Origin: Gorsachius magnificus
Lineage: Eukaryota; Chordata; Aves; Pelecaniformes; Ardeidae
Assembly (NCBI GenBank): GCA_034008185.1
Contig: CM067081.1
Span: 107,207,265-107,271,264, forward strand
DNA length: 64,000 nt
Reading direction: 5' to 3'
Shown here: positions 63,501-64,000 of the stretch, piece by piece
How positions within the stretch are numbered: the first letter of the stretch is position 1
Layout of the letters: each line of letters starts with the position of its first letter
The notes under the pieces: model-generated
What the model was told of the DNA's origin: nothing
Database searches by the model: none
Seen by the model: only the letters and a program-made list of their open reading frames with translations
Position numbers and translations under genes: made by a program

Positions 63501-64000
63501 GACTGTTGATTTTCCCTAATTATTGTATTTAATAATGCAAAAACTACCCAGCATGATACGCATACTATTTTATGTAGCATAGTTCAAATAATTAATCTCT
63601 AAAAGCAGTATGTGTCCTTCTAATGGGATGGGATTCGTAAATTTTGTTGAGATTGATAGATGACAAGCACCTACAAACAATAAATTGATCAACATTCCTT
63701 TTGGGAAACTACTGAGCTTATTATTATGCTAGCAGTAATAAAACAATAATAAAACTTCCAGTTTTCCTGGAATTGAAACCTTTACTGGGGCAAGACACAG
63801 CTCTGGTAGGAAGCAAGCAGAAAAAAAGAACAAGCTCAAGTATGTACGGACAATCTCAGGATGCTCCAAGAGCTCTGGCAGACAGGTTCCAATTGATTTA
63901 ACCTTTCTTCAAACATTTAAGCAGTCATTTAACATATTATAGCACCCAGTTGCCTAGATTCCCCATCAGACATGGTTACTGCATCCTCTGCCACAGCAAA
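54531..64000. other. AT-rich unannotated stretch
   Basis: No gene or interspersed repeat recognised. The longest frame, 119 codons at 58100-58459 on the plus strand, has no family resemblance. T-rich and A-rich runs occur near 57990, 59158 and 59350, and a TA-rich patch near 62605-62640. Confidence 0.55.
62878..62897 (+). repeat. T9G11 homopolymer junction
   Basis: Nine T followed directly by eleven G. Confidence 0.9.

Noticed and set aside
1..64000. tRNA, rRNA, CRISPR arrays, bacterial operons or a novel defence-type system
   Set aside because: None of their signatures are present; the window is vertebrate repeat-bearing non-coding DNA.

Overview
The window looks like AT-rich intergenic or intronic DNA from a bird. 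I see no convincing host protein-coding exon, tRNA, rRNA, CRISPR array or bacterial-type operon. The bird assignment rests on the repeats: several CR1 LINE fragments with the typical CR1 3' tail (8-bp ATTCTRTG-type units), and avian ERVL-like LTRs that open with TGTCCTGG or TGTATTGG and close with ...ACA. No mammalian L1 or Alu-type repeats were noticed. The species cannot be fixed from this.

Layout. 1-12.5 kb: a very old plus-strand CR1 remnant (about 1.28-1.85 kb), a better preserved minus-strand CR1 3' end (4.41-5.23 kb), otherwise unannotated AT-rich DNA. 12.5-19.2 kb: three ERVL-like LTR sequences, all on the plus strand. Two are complete solo LTRs with target-site duplications (12502-13089 and 18615-19188). 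The third is an internal LTR fragment (about 16.4-17.07 kb). 25.7-27.8 kb: the longest LINE, a minus-strand CR1 keeping most of the reverse transcriptase region but broken by a 1-bp deletion and a nonsense codon. 33.5-34.1 kb: a highly decayed L3/CR1-type LINE of the kind better known from turtles and crocodilians, probably older than birds. 43.0-43.7 kb: a plus-strand CR1 3' end of the same subfamily as the 25.7 kb copy. 51.3-54.5 kb: two diverged, same-orientation copies of a minus-strand retroviral-type 3' end (LTR plus adjoining internal sequence); one has a clear polypurine-tract-like junction and holds a short CR1 tail. 54.5-64 kb: AT-rich DNA with homopolymer tracts only.

Nothing here forms a pathway or gene system. 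Recognisable coding potential is limited to dead CR1 reverse transcriptase fragments and a doubtful envelope-like remnant. The most informative observations are the intact promoter signature (CRE next to a TATA box) in one solo LTR, with its decayed counterpart in the other; an 18-bp triplicated motif in the first LTR; the paired retroviral 3' ends; and the range of CR1 ages. Some unique AT-rich segments look as though they could be conserved regulatory elements, but that is inference and needs a cross-species alignment.
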